27,313 nt of DNA. Origin: a virus. Shown in pieces: positions 1 to 5,908 of this stretch; within the stretch, counting starts at the first letter, position 1, and each line of letters starts with the position of its first letter. The stretch spans positions 1 through 27,313 of IMG/VR virus record IMGVR_UViG_3300018046_000006. The stretch is one strand, 5' to 3'. Position numbers and translations under genes: made by a program. The notes beneath the pieces were generated by a model. It searched no databases. It was not told the origin of the DNA and saw nothing but the letters and a program-made list of their open reading frames with translations.

Positions 1-325
1 TCCGCTCGGGTCCCTTCCCGGAAACTAGCCAGCCGAGGCGAAAACCTGTTTTCTCAGCAATTATCTGCGCGATGTCAGTACTCAGGCGGATTACCCCTGC
101 CTCTATATTACGGATTGTGCTGGGTTTGATGCCCATTTCCAGGGCAAATTTTTCCTGACTGTATCTCTCCAAACCTCTCTTAGTCCGGTAGTGCTCCCGG
201 ATCTTTTTCAGCCTCCGCGCAGTTTCTGAGAGTTGTTTTTGGTCGTCCATTTTTTGGATTGACTCCACTCTAGTATTTAGATTATTCTGTCCTTCGACAA
301 TACGTTCGAGCGTCATCGTGGACAT
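1..325 (-). CDS. Cro/CI-type phage repressor, partial at the left edge
   Basis: DNA-binding repressor expected to maintain lysogeny. The frame on the - strand starts at the ATG at 325-323 and is still open at base 1, giving at least 108 residues. This start is preceded by a clear AAGGAG seven bases upstream; a later in-frame ATG at 250 lacks such a site. Residues 1-35 form a charged, possibly coiled leader. Residues 38-100 fit the HTH_XRE fold: LKKIREHY, then YSQEKFALEMGIKPSTIRNIE with the conserved Q, A, G, S-T-I and E-A-G positions, then a following helix. After about residue 100 only the beginning of the C-terminal part is visible, so a peptidase-type repressor domain cannot be confirmed. 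It is divergent from the small regulator at 359, the usual immunity-region arrangement. Confidence 0.85.
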   Translation of the reverse strand, partial: MSTMTLERIVEGQNNLNTRVESIQKMDDQKQLSETARRLKKIREHYRTKRGLERYSQEKFALEMGIKPSTIRNIEAGVIRLSTDIAQIIAEKTGFRLGWLVSGKGPER

Positions 326-352
326 TGATTTCTCCTTGTCACCTGAAAGGAC

Positions 353-381
353 ACTTTAATGGAAAATCTGATCACTGCAAA
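353..381 (-). promoter_or_regulatory. Candidate promoter for the repressor gene
   Basis: Read on the - strand there is TTTGCA (bases 381-376), a 17-base spacer, then TAAAGT (358-353), each matching four of six sigma70 consensus positions. It would start transcription about 20 bases before the repressor start codon. Most of it lies inside the first codons of the divergent gene at 359. The match is weak and rests on motif resemblance alone. Confidence 0.3.
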
Positions 382-568
382 CAAAAATGAGATCTTCGGA
401 AAGCTCAGACTAAAGGGCCTGACGCTTAAAGATTTCGCGCAAGAGCGAGAGTGGGACCCAAATACTGTGCAGCAAATAGTCCGCCGGTACGCGGGGACTA
501 ACAAAATCCCAAGGGGGGAATTGACGAAAAAGGTACTGATTGAACTGACTAATTACCTCAAAGACTAA
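359..568 (+). CDS. BcepMu gp16-like small phage regulator (Cro position)
   Basis: A 69-residue DNA-binding-type protein. The pattern of a leading helix, LKLRLKGLTLKDFAQE-like segment (here GLTLKDFAQER), then TVQQIVRRYAGT and a PRGELTKKVL tail matches the phage-associated BcepMu gp16 family as I remember it: small helix-turn-helix proteins next to phage repressors. The ATG has AAAGGA eight bases upstream. It lies opposite the repressor and just ahead of the replication genes, the place occupied by Cro in lambdoid phages, so a role as early regulator of the lysis/lysogeny decision is inferred. The 33-bp gap to the repressor start means its own promoter must lie at least partly inside the repressor gene; I found no convincing one. 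Confidence 0.75.
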   Translation: MENLITANKNEIFGKLRLKGLTLKDFAQEREWDPNTVQQIVRRYAGTNKIPRGELTKKVLIELTNYLKD

Positions 569-602
569 AGTCAAGCTTTCACGATTGCAAAGGAGGGGGA
601 TC

Positions 603-2732
603 ATGGTAAGCGCACTGGAAGTGGCACTAGAGGCCACTAAACGGGGTTGGTACGTATTTCCACTCGCAGCCGGCACGAAGGTCCCGCCGAGCGGGTTCGA
701 TAAGCCAGAGGGGCGAGCGTCAAACGTCTCCACCGTGATCGAGCAGTGGGCGACCCAGTATCCGAACTGCAACTGGGCGCTTGCCGCTGGTAAATCGGGG
801 CTCGTCGTAATCGATGTCGACGTTAAAGACGGCGCCCCGGGTCTCGAATCGTGGAACAGGCTGGCTGAAGAATTTCCCGAACTTCCCCAGACTCTTTCTT
901 CCTTCACGCCCTCGGGCGGCTGGCACTTCTATTACACGGGGCAAGCCCCAAACTCCGCGGGCACAAGATTAGGTCCCGGCATCGATGTCAGATCCAAGGG
1001 CGGCTACGTAGTTCTCCCTGATGGTCAGATCGTAGGGGGTAAGAACCCGGGGTTTTACTTTTGGAGAAGTAATTGCCCACTCGATCCGCGGGAGATCCCT
1101 GCAGGAGTTCTCGAGCGCCTCGGCCGGCCGCGCGAGCGCGACCCACTACACGACATCCCACTCTGCGATCTCGATGACCCGGACTCGATCGAGCGCGCTA
1201 TCCACATTGCCAAAACCTGCTCGACAGATCTCACCGGCTTTAACGTCGGCTGCCTGCTGCGCGACGCCGGCCTTTCTGAAGATATGGCTCTCGAGGTTTT
1301 CATGGAACACCACGCGCCCAGGTGCAAGGAACCATGGCCTATAGAGAACGCGCAAAAGAAGATTGAAAACGCTTACACGTACGCCAAGGACCGGATAGGC
1401 AATAGCTCACCGGTGCTTGTGCGGAACTCATTTGAAGACATGACCGCCGACCAGGCGCCCCCACTCCCGGAAGATCCCAATGCGCCGGCGGTCGTAATTC
1501 CGGTCTGCCGGGCATCGGAGATTGATCCTACGACCATCCCGGTACGAGATTGGGTACTGGGAAGGAGGTATCTTCGGGACTTTGTTACGGTGCTCATTGC
1601 TCCTGGCGGCCAGGGTAAATCGACTATGGTGCTCGCAGACGCCGCGGCAATAGCCTCCGGGCGACCGATTACCGGCGATGCGGTCTACCACCAGGGGAAA
1701 GTCTGGTATTACAACACTGAGGATCCCCAGGATGAGCTTGATCGGCGCGTCACCGCGATGGCGATACTGCACAAGCTGACCAAGGAAGATCTTTCAAACC
1801 TCTTCACGACTTCCGGGCGAACTCATCCTCTCATTCTTGTCAAAGACACTAAAGACGGCATCCGTCGAAACGAAAAAGCAATCCAGGCAATCATCGAGAT
1901 AATCAAGCGTGAGGGCATAATCCTTTTTATAGTCGACCCGTTTGTGCGCCTCCACAATGTGAATGAAAACGATAACATGGCAATCGATGCGGTCATGCAG
2001 GTCCTAGCCAGGATTGCAGCGGAGACCGGGTGCGCCATTGCCGTGGTCCACCATACCAAAAAGCTCGGGAAGACCAGCGGCGCCGGCGACATGGATACCG
2101 CCCGCGGGGCGTCTTCCATGATGTTTGCCGCCCGGATTGCCCATACCCTTACCACGATGACCGATGCCGAAGCGACGACTTTCCGCGTGGATCTGGATCG
2201 GGCTAAGTGGCATGTGCGCCTGGACGATGCGAAGGCAAATCTCTCGCCTCCGGGGGCTAATACCAGGTGGTTTGAACGCGTCTCGGTCAAGATACCCAAC
2301 GGGGACCAGGTGGGCGCCATCAAGGTTGTATCCTTCCCGGACGCCCCCGCCGTACAAGTGGAAAAATCACTCGATCTAGTCCAGATGGTATTCCAGGTTT
2401 GGACTCAGCCTATCACCTGCTACGACATGGCGTCGCTTATCAAGAAGCACTTCTCCGATGAATACGGGGAGTGGACACAACGAAGGCTCAACGACAGGAT
2501 TATCGAGCTTTTTAAAGGGGTGGTGCGCGAGCACAACGGAGAAGTTCTTACCGCCAGATGGGGTGACGGGAAGAAGGGAAAAGCGCGGATCTTAGTGCGG
2601 GAAGCAGAAGCTACGGAACAACGGGAAGCTACGGTCGGAGCTTCGGAGCTTGAAGCTACGGAACAACGGGAAGTTACGGTCGGAGTTTCGAAGCTAGGGG
2701 CAAAAATCGAGGTTGACGAAGATGAATTCTAA
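603..2732 (+). CDS. Primase-polymerase / replicative helicase fusion
   Basis: A 709-residue replication protein that should prime and unwind phage DNA. The N-terminal third is an archaeo-eukaryotic PriPol domain: the acidic DVD pair at residues 71-73, SGGWHFYY with His108, and GIDVRSKGGY with Asp128 are its three catalytic motifs. The C-terminal half is a RepA/DnaB-type RecA-fold ATPase, with Walker A GGQGKST at 335-341 (Lys339), Walker B FIVDP with Asp445, a VVHHTKK motif and a TARGASSM segment. The ATG at 603 follows AAGGAGG; an in-frame TTG at 585 would place this Shine-Dalgarno inside the gene, so 603 is preferred. Residues 669-698 are two copies of a 15-residue repeat (EATEQRE...SEL / EATEQRE...SKL), part of a DNA repeat array that continues past the stop. 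No separate DNA polymerase gene is visible. Confidence 0.9.
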   Translation: MVSALEVALEATKRGWYVFPLAAGTKVPPSGFDKPEGRASNVSTVIEQWATQYPNCNWALAAGKSGLVVIDVDVKDGAPGLESWNRLAEEFPELPQTLSSFTPSGGWHFYYTGQAPNSAGTRLGPGIDVRSKGGYVVLPDGQIVGGKNPGFYFWRSNCPLDPREIPAGVLERLGRPRERDPLHDIPLCDLDDPDSIERAIHIAKTCSTDLTGFNVGCLLRDAGLSEDMALEVFMEHHAPRCKEPWPIENAQKKIENAYTYAKDRIGNSSPVLVRNSFEDMTADQAPPLPEDPNAPAVVIPVCRASEIDPTTIPVRDWVLGRRYLRDFVTVLIAPGGQGKSTMVLADAAAIASGRPITGDAVYHQGKVWYYNTEDPQDELDRRVTAMAILHKLTKEDLSNLFTTSGRTHPLILVKDTKDGIRRNEKAIQAIIEIIKREGIILFIVDPFVRLHNVNENDNMAIDAVMQVLARIAAETGCAIAVVHHTKKLGKTSGAGDMDTARGASSMMFAARIAHTLTTMTDAEATTFRVDLDRAKWHVRLDDAKANLSPPGANTRWFERVSVKIPNGDQVGAIKVVSFPDAPAVQVEKSLDLVQMVFQVWTQPITCYDMASLIKKHFSDEYGEWTQRRLNDRIIELFKGVVREHNGEVLTARWGDGKKGKARILVREAEATEQREATVGASELEATEQREVTVGVSKLGAKIEVDEDEF

Positions 2733-2854
2733 TTTTGCGAAGCTCCGAGAAGCTCCGAAAAAACGACCGCTGCTTGTAAGTGATGAGAATCACTCGGTAA
2801 AAGGTGAAGCTACGGAGCTCGGAGCTTCAATGGCGTTTCGGAGCTCGGAGCTTC
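2607..2854 (+). repeat. Two-orientation GAAGCT(A/C)CGR repeat array (main part)
   Basis: Direct copies of GAAGCTACGG or GAAGCTCCGA start at 2607, 2625, 2652, 2670 (one mismatch), 2739, 2749 and 2806. Reverse-complement copies (GGAGCTTC type) lie at 2637, 2645 (one mismatch), 2682 (one mismatch), 2821 and 2847. The first four direct copies sit in a 45-bp unit repeated twice (2607-2651, 2652-2696) that encodes the 15-residue repeat at the primase C-terminus. Two 10-bp units are in perfect tandem at 2739-2758, and a 16-bp unit, CGGAGCTCGGAGCTTC, occurs at 2813-2828 and 2839-2854. The array crosses the primase stop codon without change, so the DNA rather than the protein appears to be what is conserved. 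An iteron-type origin is the leading reading; a simple expanding repeat is the alternative. Confidence 0.8.
2779..2794. other. Inverted repeat AGTGAT-N4-ATCACT
   Basis: A perfect 6-bp inverted repeat with a GAGA spacer, inside the repeat-rich non-coding gap after the primase gene. It could be an operator half-site pair or a small hairpin. A related ATCACTGAAG stretch occurs at 2871-2880. Confidence 0.5.
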
Positions 2855-2876
2855 CTCGTAAGTTACTGAAATCACT

Positions 2877-2936
2877 GAAGCTCCGAAGCTACGGAAGCTA
2901 CGCCCTACTACGTAGGGTAGCGACGCTTCGTCGCTT
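2877..2936 (+). repeat. Distal repeat cluster with two palindromes
   Basis: Three further GAAGCT(C/A)C units stand head to tail at 2877, 2885 and 2894. They are followed at once by the inverted repeat CCCTAC-TAC-GTAGGG (2903-2917) and a perfect 7-bp hairpin, AGCGACG-CTT-CGTCGCT (2919-2935). No T-run follows, so it is not a typical intrinsic terminator. Iteron-like units beside palindromes are common in replication origins, which is inference here. A 77-codon frame across 2713-2946 is built entirely from these repeats and I do not regard it as a gene. Confidence 0.65.
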
Positions 2937-2983
2937 CTACTCGTAGTCGTGCCGCAACCGACTCAAACAAGGAAAAAGGGGCG

Positions 2984-3115
2984 ATGAAAAAATTAAAGAT
3001 ACCTGGGGGAAGATGGCGAAAGTTTGAAAGTAGCGGGATTGCATTTCTTGGATTCTGGGTTGCGTACCTCTCGTTTCTGTCGATGGCGATCTGGGCGTTG
3101 TTCTTTCGGAGGTGA
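2984..3115 (+). CDS. Small single-pass membrane peptide (43 aa)
   Basis: An ATG-initiated frame of 43 codons with AAGGGG just upstream. The first 15 residues are strongly basic (MKKLKIPGGRWRKFE). Residues 17-41 are a continuous hydrophobic helix rich in aromatic residues (IAFLGFWVAYLSF and on), ending FFRR. This is a textbook single transmembrane segment with the N-terminus inside. Its last codons hold the GGAGGTGA ribosome binding site of the RuvC-like gene, so the two are probably translationally coupled. The function is unknown. Small early phage membrane peptides often act on host envelope functions or superinfection, but nothing here shows that. It is too short for ordinary ORF calling. 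Confidence 0.6.
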   Translation: MKKLKIPGGRWRKFESSGIAFLGFWVAYLSFLSMAIWALFFRR

Positions 3116-3118
3116 GTC

Positions 3119-3598
3119 GTGATTCTGGGGCTGGACATGGCAACGAAAACAGGATGGTGCTTCGTGGACGACCGCGGCCAGGTGGTTGAATCCGGCGTCC
3201 AGGATTTCACGAAGAAGCGGGGTGAGGGAAACGGTCTTTTGTTCCTGCGTTTCCGGAAATGGCTTAACGAACTGACGCGATGCCTGGTGCGCGGCAAGAA
3301 GGTGCGTCTCATTGCGTACGAGCAAGCCCACCACCGGGGAGGCGCAGCCACAGTGCTTTGTGTAGGCCTTGAGACGCGCGCCCAGGAGCAGGCCGCAAAG
3401 CTGGGGATCGAGTCAGCCCCGGTGATGGCGAACAGACTCAAGCATTTTGCAACGGGTAAAGGGAGAGCGCGGAAGGGGGAGATGATCGAGGCAGCCGCCA
3501 GGATCCTGGGGCGTGCTCCGGTCGATGACAACGAGGCCGACGCGGTGCATGTGGCGCGGTGGGCCTATAAAGAGTTCTACGAGGAGGAGGAGTGGTAG
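3119..3598 (+). CDS. RuvC-like Holliday junction resolvase
   Basis: A 159-residue RNase H-fold nuclease expected to cut four-way or branched DNA during phage replication and before packaging. The motifs are in order: LGLD at 3-6 (Asp6), an acidic residue after the hydrophobic strand in IAYEQ (Glu68), and the C-terminal DDNEADAVHVA block (Asp137, Asp141), which matches the metal-binding set of RuvC and its phage relatives. The length is typical. The start is GTG at 3119, with GGAGGTGA about six bases upstream inside the preceding small gene. It belongs to the early operon after the primase-helicase. Strict RuvC versus a phage RuvC-like resolvase cannot be settled by eye. Confidence 0.85.
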   Translation: MILGLDMATKTGWCFVDDRGQVVESGVQDFTKKRGEGNGLLFLRFRKWLNELTRCLVRGKKVRLIAYEQAHHRGGAATVLCVGLETRAQEQAAKLGIESAPVMANRLKHFATGKGRARKGEMIEAAARILGRAPVDDNEADAVHVARWAYKEFYEEEEW

Positions 3599-3600
3599 AG

Positions 3601-3801
3601 ATGGGGCAAGCATTAAGGTGTACGGCAGTCTTTGATCCCGCGTACGTGGTAGCGCGTGACAAGCTCATTAAACCGGCCGAGCGTGAGACCGACAGGAGGG
3701 TCAGACGCGTCAAGTTCGATTGCGAGGAGACCTACAAGCGGACCTGGAGCGCGACATTTTGCCAGACCATGGACCGAATGGCGAAGGAGGCAGGCCTTTG
3801 A
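3601..3801 (+). CDS. Small hypothetical early protein (66 aa)
   Basis: I do not recognise this protein. It is charged, with a VRRVKFDCEETYKRTWSATF centre and a basic first half, and shows no membrane segment. The ATG at 3601 has GGAG nine bases upstream. An in-frame GTG at 3592 overlaps the RuvC-like stop codon and would add three residues; either could be used. Its end overlaps the TTG start of the next gene (TTGA), so translation is probably coupled. Confidence 0.6.
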   Translation: MGQALRCTAVFDPAYVVARDKLIKPAERETDRRVRRVKFDCEETYKRTWSATFCQTMDRMAKEAGL

Positions 3802-4004
3802 ACCAGGTGGTCGAGATCTTCCGCAAGCTCTTTCGGATGCAAAAGGCACTTGAAGTGGTTGCCCCCCGCAAGCGGGGGACCTCTTCGATGAAGCACCACG
3901 CCACGGGTCGACGGGGCTGCCAGGCTAAAGCGATCCGCCGGCGCCGGGCACAAAACAAAGTGGCGGCCGCAAGCCGCCGCGTGAACTGGAGGAGGGCAGC
4001 ATGA
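3798..4004 (+). CDS. Small, very basic hypothetical protein with TTG start (68 aa)
   Basis: The TTG at 3798 overlaps the previous stop (TTGA) and is preceded by AAGGAGG with a seven-base gap, a stronger ribosome binding site than most in this window. The frame is also open further upstream, but no initiation signal supports an earlier start. After an N-terminal helix (NQVVEIFRKLFRM) the protein is dominated by Arg, Lys and Ala, as in AKAIRRRRAQNK, so nucleic-acid binding is plausible but unproven. Two GC-rich hairpins (3863-3878 and 3962-3978) lie inside the gene. Its stop overlaps the next ATG (ATGA). Confidence 0.55.
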   Translation: MNQVVEIFRKLFRMQKALEVVAPRKRGTSSMKHHATGRRGCQAKAIRRRRAQNKVAAASRRVNWRRAA

Positions 4005-4342
4005 GTGACATGGTGGACGCTTTGTGTAGCTGCGGTCACAGGTACGGCGCGCATATCCCGACGCATACCAGGGACATGTACTACCGGGGGAATTGTATGG
4101 TTGAGGGTTGCAGTTGCCGGGCGTTTGAATTGGCGGTTGCCCCACCGACGGATGACAACTGGAAGCACCGCAGTGCGGGAATGCGATGCGAGAAGTGTAT
4201 GTGGTTTGTCTTCAAGGACGTCTCGGGTAAGCCAACGCATCTCGGCCGTTGCAGGCGCCACGCTCCCACGATGAGCGGATGGCCCGCCGTCTTCGGGACC
4301 GATTGGTGCGGGGATCACAAACTCGACGAGGAGAAGATCTGA
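4001..4342 (+). CDS. Cys/His-rich zinc-binding phage protein
   Basis: A 113-residue protein with two metal-type clusters. The first is CSCGH ... NCMVEGCSC at residues 8-46; the second is MRCEKCMWF ... GRCRRHAP ... WPAVFGTDWCGDHK in the C-terminal half. The second pattern (CxxC, then CRRHAP, then a WPxV strand and DWCG) recurs in many small phage and prophage proteins of unknown function. The ATG at 4001 overlaps the previous stop and follows GGAGGG. Its stop overlaps the next ATG (TGATG). A role in protein or nucleic-acid binding is likely from the folds but not shown. Confidence 0.7.
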   Translation: MSDMVDALCSCGHRYGAHIPTHTRDMYYRGNCMVEGCSCRAFELAVAPPTDDNWKHRSAGMRCEKCMWFVFKDVSGKPTHLGRCRRHAPTMSGWPAVFGTDWCGDHKLDEEKI

Positions 4343-4344
4343 TG
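4328..4344 (+). repeat. 17-bp ribosome-binding/start cassette, copy 1
   Basis: The sequence GAGGAGAAGATCTGATG contains a Shine-Dalgarno and the ATG of the zinc-ribbon gene. It is repeated exactly at 4542-4558. Confidence 0.9.
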
Positions 4345-4617
4345 CTGATCTGGCAATGCGATCTATGCGGAACGCAGCAGGAGCAGCGTATCGAGCGGTA
4401 CACCGTATTTGACGAGAGGGGGGTTGATCAATATGAGGTTTGCGACCGCTGCCACGGGGAACTGCAGACGCTGGAGAGCAGTTTAAGGACAACGTGGCAG
4501 CTTGTCCGCAGAAAGAAGATTGCCGAACTGAGGGGGCAGAAGAGGAGAAGATCTGATGTCAAACCCGGATCAAGAAAACCCGTACGTGACGGCGGACAGG
4601 CCGCCAACCGAGGATGA
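4342..4617 (+). CDS. Small zinc-ribbon protein (91 aa)
   Basis: Begins WQCDLCGTQQ and continues to YEVCDRCHGEL, a two-knuckle CxxC...CxxC ribbon within the first 37 residues, followed by a helix and a basic tail. The ATG at 4342 overlaps the upstream stop and follows GAGGAGAAG; a longer frame from 4249 has no such signal. The last 62 bases overlap the next gene in another frame. The sequence from its ribosome binding site through the ATG is repeated exactly at the next gene's start, so the basic tail may be a product of a recombination junction. Confidence 0.65.
   Translation: MLIWQCDLCGTQQEQRIERYTVFDERGVDQYEVCDRCHGELQTLESSLRTTWQLVRRKKIAELRGQKRRRSDVKPGSRKPVRDGGQAANRG
4542..4558 (+). repeat. 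17-bp ribosome-binding/start cassette, copy 2
   Basis: Exact copy of 4328-4344, here providing the Shine-Dalgarno and ATG of the gene starting at 4556. The spacing of 214 bp equals roughly one small gene. Confidence 0.9.
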
Positions 4618-4849
4618 GGTGCGTGAGCGTATCGCGATGCTCGAGGAGAAGCTGCGAGACATAAAGGCGTCTCTTCCAACGCAGCCGATCGTGCTGCCGG
4701 CGCCCGCGCGACCGCCACTCGTAGTCACTGAGGGAATGGTTTTCGAGGCCGATGGGGCTTTGTTTCAAGTGATCCGCCTTCTGGGGCGCGGTCGATTCGT
4801 TATCAGACAACTGAAAGGAAAAGCCAAAGATGAATCACCAGACGTTTGA
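4556..4849 (+). CDS. Hypothetical early protein (97 aa)
   Basis: I do not recognise a family. Residues 18-42 are a charged helix (TEDEVRERIAMLEEKLRDIK), likely a short coiled coil. A proline-rich linker follows (QPIVLPAPARPPL), then a compact beta segment (GMVFEADGALFQVIRLLGRGRFVIRQLKG) resembling a small SH3-like barrel. The ATG follows GAGGAGAAG. It overlaps the previous gene by 62 bases and the next by 20. The position suggests an accessory early function. Confidence 0.6.
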   Translation: MSNPDQENPYVTADRPPTEDEVRERIAMLEEKLRDIKASLPTQPIVLPAPARPPLVVTEGMVFEADGALFQVIRLLGRGRFVIRQLKGKAKDESPDV

Positions 4850-5465
4850 TTCTGTTGTCAGCGAGTTGTTAATGGACGCCCGCGAGATGATGCGGACCAA
4901 GGGTGAGATGTATGCGCCGGGGGAGGATCGCCTGGAAGCATTCGCGCGCATGGCCGCCGGCCGCCGGACGACTGAGAAACTGGTTAACCTAGGCCTTGTG
5001 GACAAGCACTACACCGCGATGTGGATGTTTGCCGAACGTGAGGCTGACACGGGGGACCTCATCGATCCGGTGGAGTGGAAAGAGAAGATCGTCGACATGA
5101 TCGTGTACATGTGCCTGCTCTGGGCGCAGGTGATTGAGGACCGGTATCGGGAGTCCAAGTATTGTGTCGAGAACCAGTTGCAGATGGGCTGGCCTCTCCC
5201 GGTTCCTGCAGGATTGATGGAGAGCCTCTTCGAGGCGATCCCCACGATATTCCAGGACTCGGATATGGCCTTTGTCAAGGGCATGACCCAGGGAATGGCG
5301 CAGGTCGCTGGAGCTTTCTCACCACCCCCGCGGGTCATCCACCTGGGACCTCTCGAGCGGGAGGACAAGACGCCTTCAGACGTCGAGCCGAAGAAGGCTG
5401 TCCTGGGCTCGGACGAGGGATCGAGGCCGGACGTCCTGTACCGCGAGGGCGGGGGACACGATTAA
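4830..5465 (+). CDS. DUF1599/MazG-like protein with a C-terminal extension
   Basis: A 211-residue protein. Residues 1-100 carry the pattern of the DUF1599 family (described as nucleotide-modification associated, MazG-like helices): KGEMYAPGEDRLEAFARMA, a KHYTAMWMF helix, and WKEKIVDMIVYMCLLWAQ with the E...D spacing expected of a metal-binding helical bundle. This suggests action on nucleotides, but the substrate is unknown. Residues 110-211 are not recognisable and end in a charged, glycine-rich tail. The ATG at 4830 has AAAGGA eleven bases upstream; the stop overlaps the next ATG (TAATG). Confidence 0.65.
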   Translation: MNHQTFDSVVSELLMDAREMMRTKGEMYAPGEDRLEAFARMAAGRRTTEKLVNLGLVDKHYTAMWMFAEREADTGDLIDPVEWKEKIVDMIVYMCLLWAQVIEDRYRESKYCVENQLQMGWPLPVPAGLMESLFEAIPTIFQDSDMAFVKGMTQGMAQVAGAFSPPPRVIHLGPLEREDKTPSDVEPKKAVLGSDEGSRPDVLYREGGGHD

Positions 5466-5728
5466 TGGCGGACCTCCTGCAAGGGTGGGAAGAGATTGCA
5501 GGCTGCCTGCGGGTATCGGAACGGCAGGCGCGTGAGTGGAAAGAGGAGCTTCTGGCTGCGGGGGTCGTCTTCGCTTTGCCAGGGAGGTGGCATAAACCGG
5601 TTTATCACGCGCTTCGAGGAGAATTGCTCGCGTGGGTCAAAAGGAGAGGGCGTGGTGGCTATAGTCTACCCGTGGCCGCAGTTGTGCGAAGTTCACAACT
5701 GCGGGAAGCAACGGGTCCCGATCGGTAA
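5465..5728 (+). CDS. Helix-turn-helix protein (87 aa)
   Basis: A small DNA-binding-type protein. GWEEIAGCLRVSERQAREWKEE at residues 7-28 is a good helix-turn-helix of the excisionase/MerR/terminase-small kind, followed by a winged segment (VVFALPGRWHKPVYHA). The start at 5465 overlaps the preceding stop; a longer frame from 5162 runs inside the previous gene and is not supported. It is the second-last gene before the early terminator and about 135 bp from the 11-bp repeats at the late promoter, so it is a candidate late regulator. That link is positional only. Confidence 0.65.
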   Translation: MADLLQGWEEIAGCLRVSERQAREWKEELLAAGVVFALPGRWHKPVYHALRGELLAWVKRRGRGGYSLPVAAVVRSSQLREATGPDR

Positions 5729-5804
5729 CGGAAAGTTCATCTACGTCTGCCGGCAGTGCCAGGAGGAGATGACCAAGATGCCGCCGCCAGATGGCTACGA
5801 CTAA
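5652..5804 (+). CDS. Small zinc-finger-like protein (50 aa)
   Basis: The frame starts at GTG 5652 (or GTG 5655) directly after AAGGAGAG, overlapping the 3' end of the helix-turn-helix gene. Two cysteine pairs are seen, LCEVHNC and VCRQC, about 21 residues apart, typical of a minimal zinc finger. The frame extends upstream to 5496, but that part shows no start signal. It is the last early gene; the intrinsic terminator stem begins six bases after the stop. Confidence 0.6.
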   Translation: MVAIVYPWPQLCEVHNCGKQRVPIGNGKFIYVCRQCQEEMTKMPPPDGYD

Positions 5805-5810
5805 GACCAA

Positions 5811-5844
5811 TAGGCGCTGAGAAATCAGCGCCTAAACTTTTTTT
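5811..5844 (+). terminator. Strong rho-independent terminator of the early operon
   Basis: A perfect 10-bp stem, TAGGCGCTGA / TCAGCGCCTA, with a GAAA tetraloop, then AAC and seven T. It lies six bases after the last early gene and closes the early transcription unit. Confidence 0.95.
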
Positions 5845-5862
5845 AATATCCTGCTTTTTGTT

Positions 5863-5906
5863 GCTCATGTGCCGCTCATGTGCCGCTCATGTGCCGCTCA
5901 TGTGCC
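5863..5906 (+). repeat. Four perfect 11-bp tandem repeats (GCTCATGTGCC)
   Basis: Units start at 5863, 5874, 5885 and 5896 without a mismatch. Each is nearly palindromic (GCWCATGWGC). The array ends two bases before the -35 box of the promoter at 5909. An 11-bp period places each unit on the same face of the helix, as in arrays bound by head-to-tail activators or by OmpR/PhoB-type regulators. A role as operator or activator site for the late promoter is inferred. Confidence 0.9.
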
Positions 5907-5908
5907 GG

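Noticed and set aside
259-287. TTGACT as a -35 box for the regulator at 359
   Set aside because: No acceptable -10 box at 16-18 bp; the nearest TAGATT is only 13 bp away.
2713-2946. 77-codon + strand frame after the primase
   Set aside because: Made almost wholly of the GAAGCT-type DNA repeats, without a Shine-Dalgarno; better explained as part of the repeat array.
3710-4492. 260-codon open frame on the - strand
   Set aside because: Covers several + strand genes linked by overlapping starts and stops with good ribosome binding sites; the translation looks random (Arg/Pro/Ser-rich).
5863-5906. CRISPR array
   Set aside because: The units are contiguous 11-mers without spacers.
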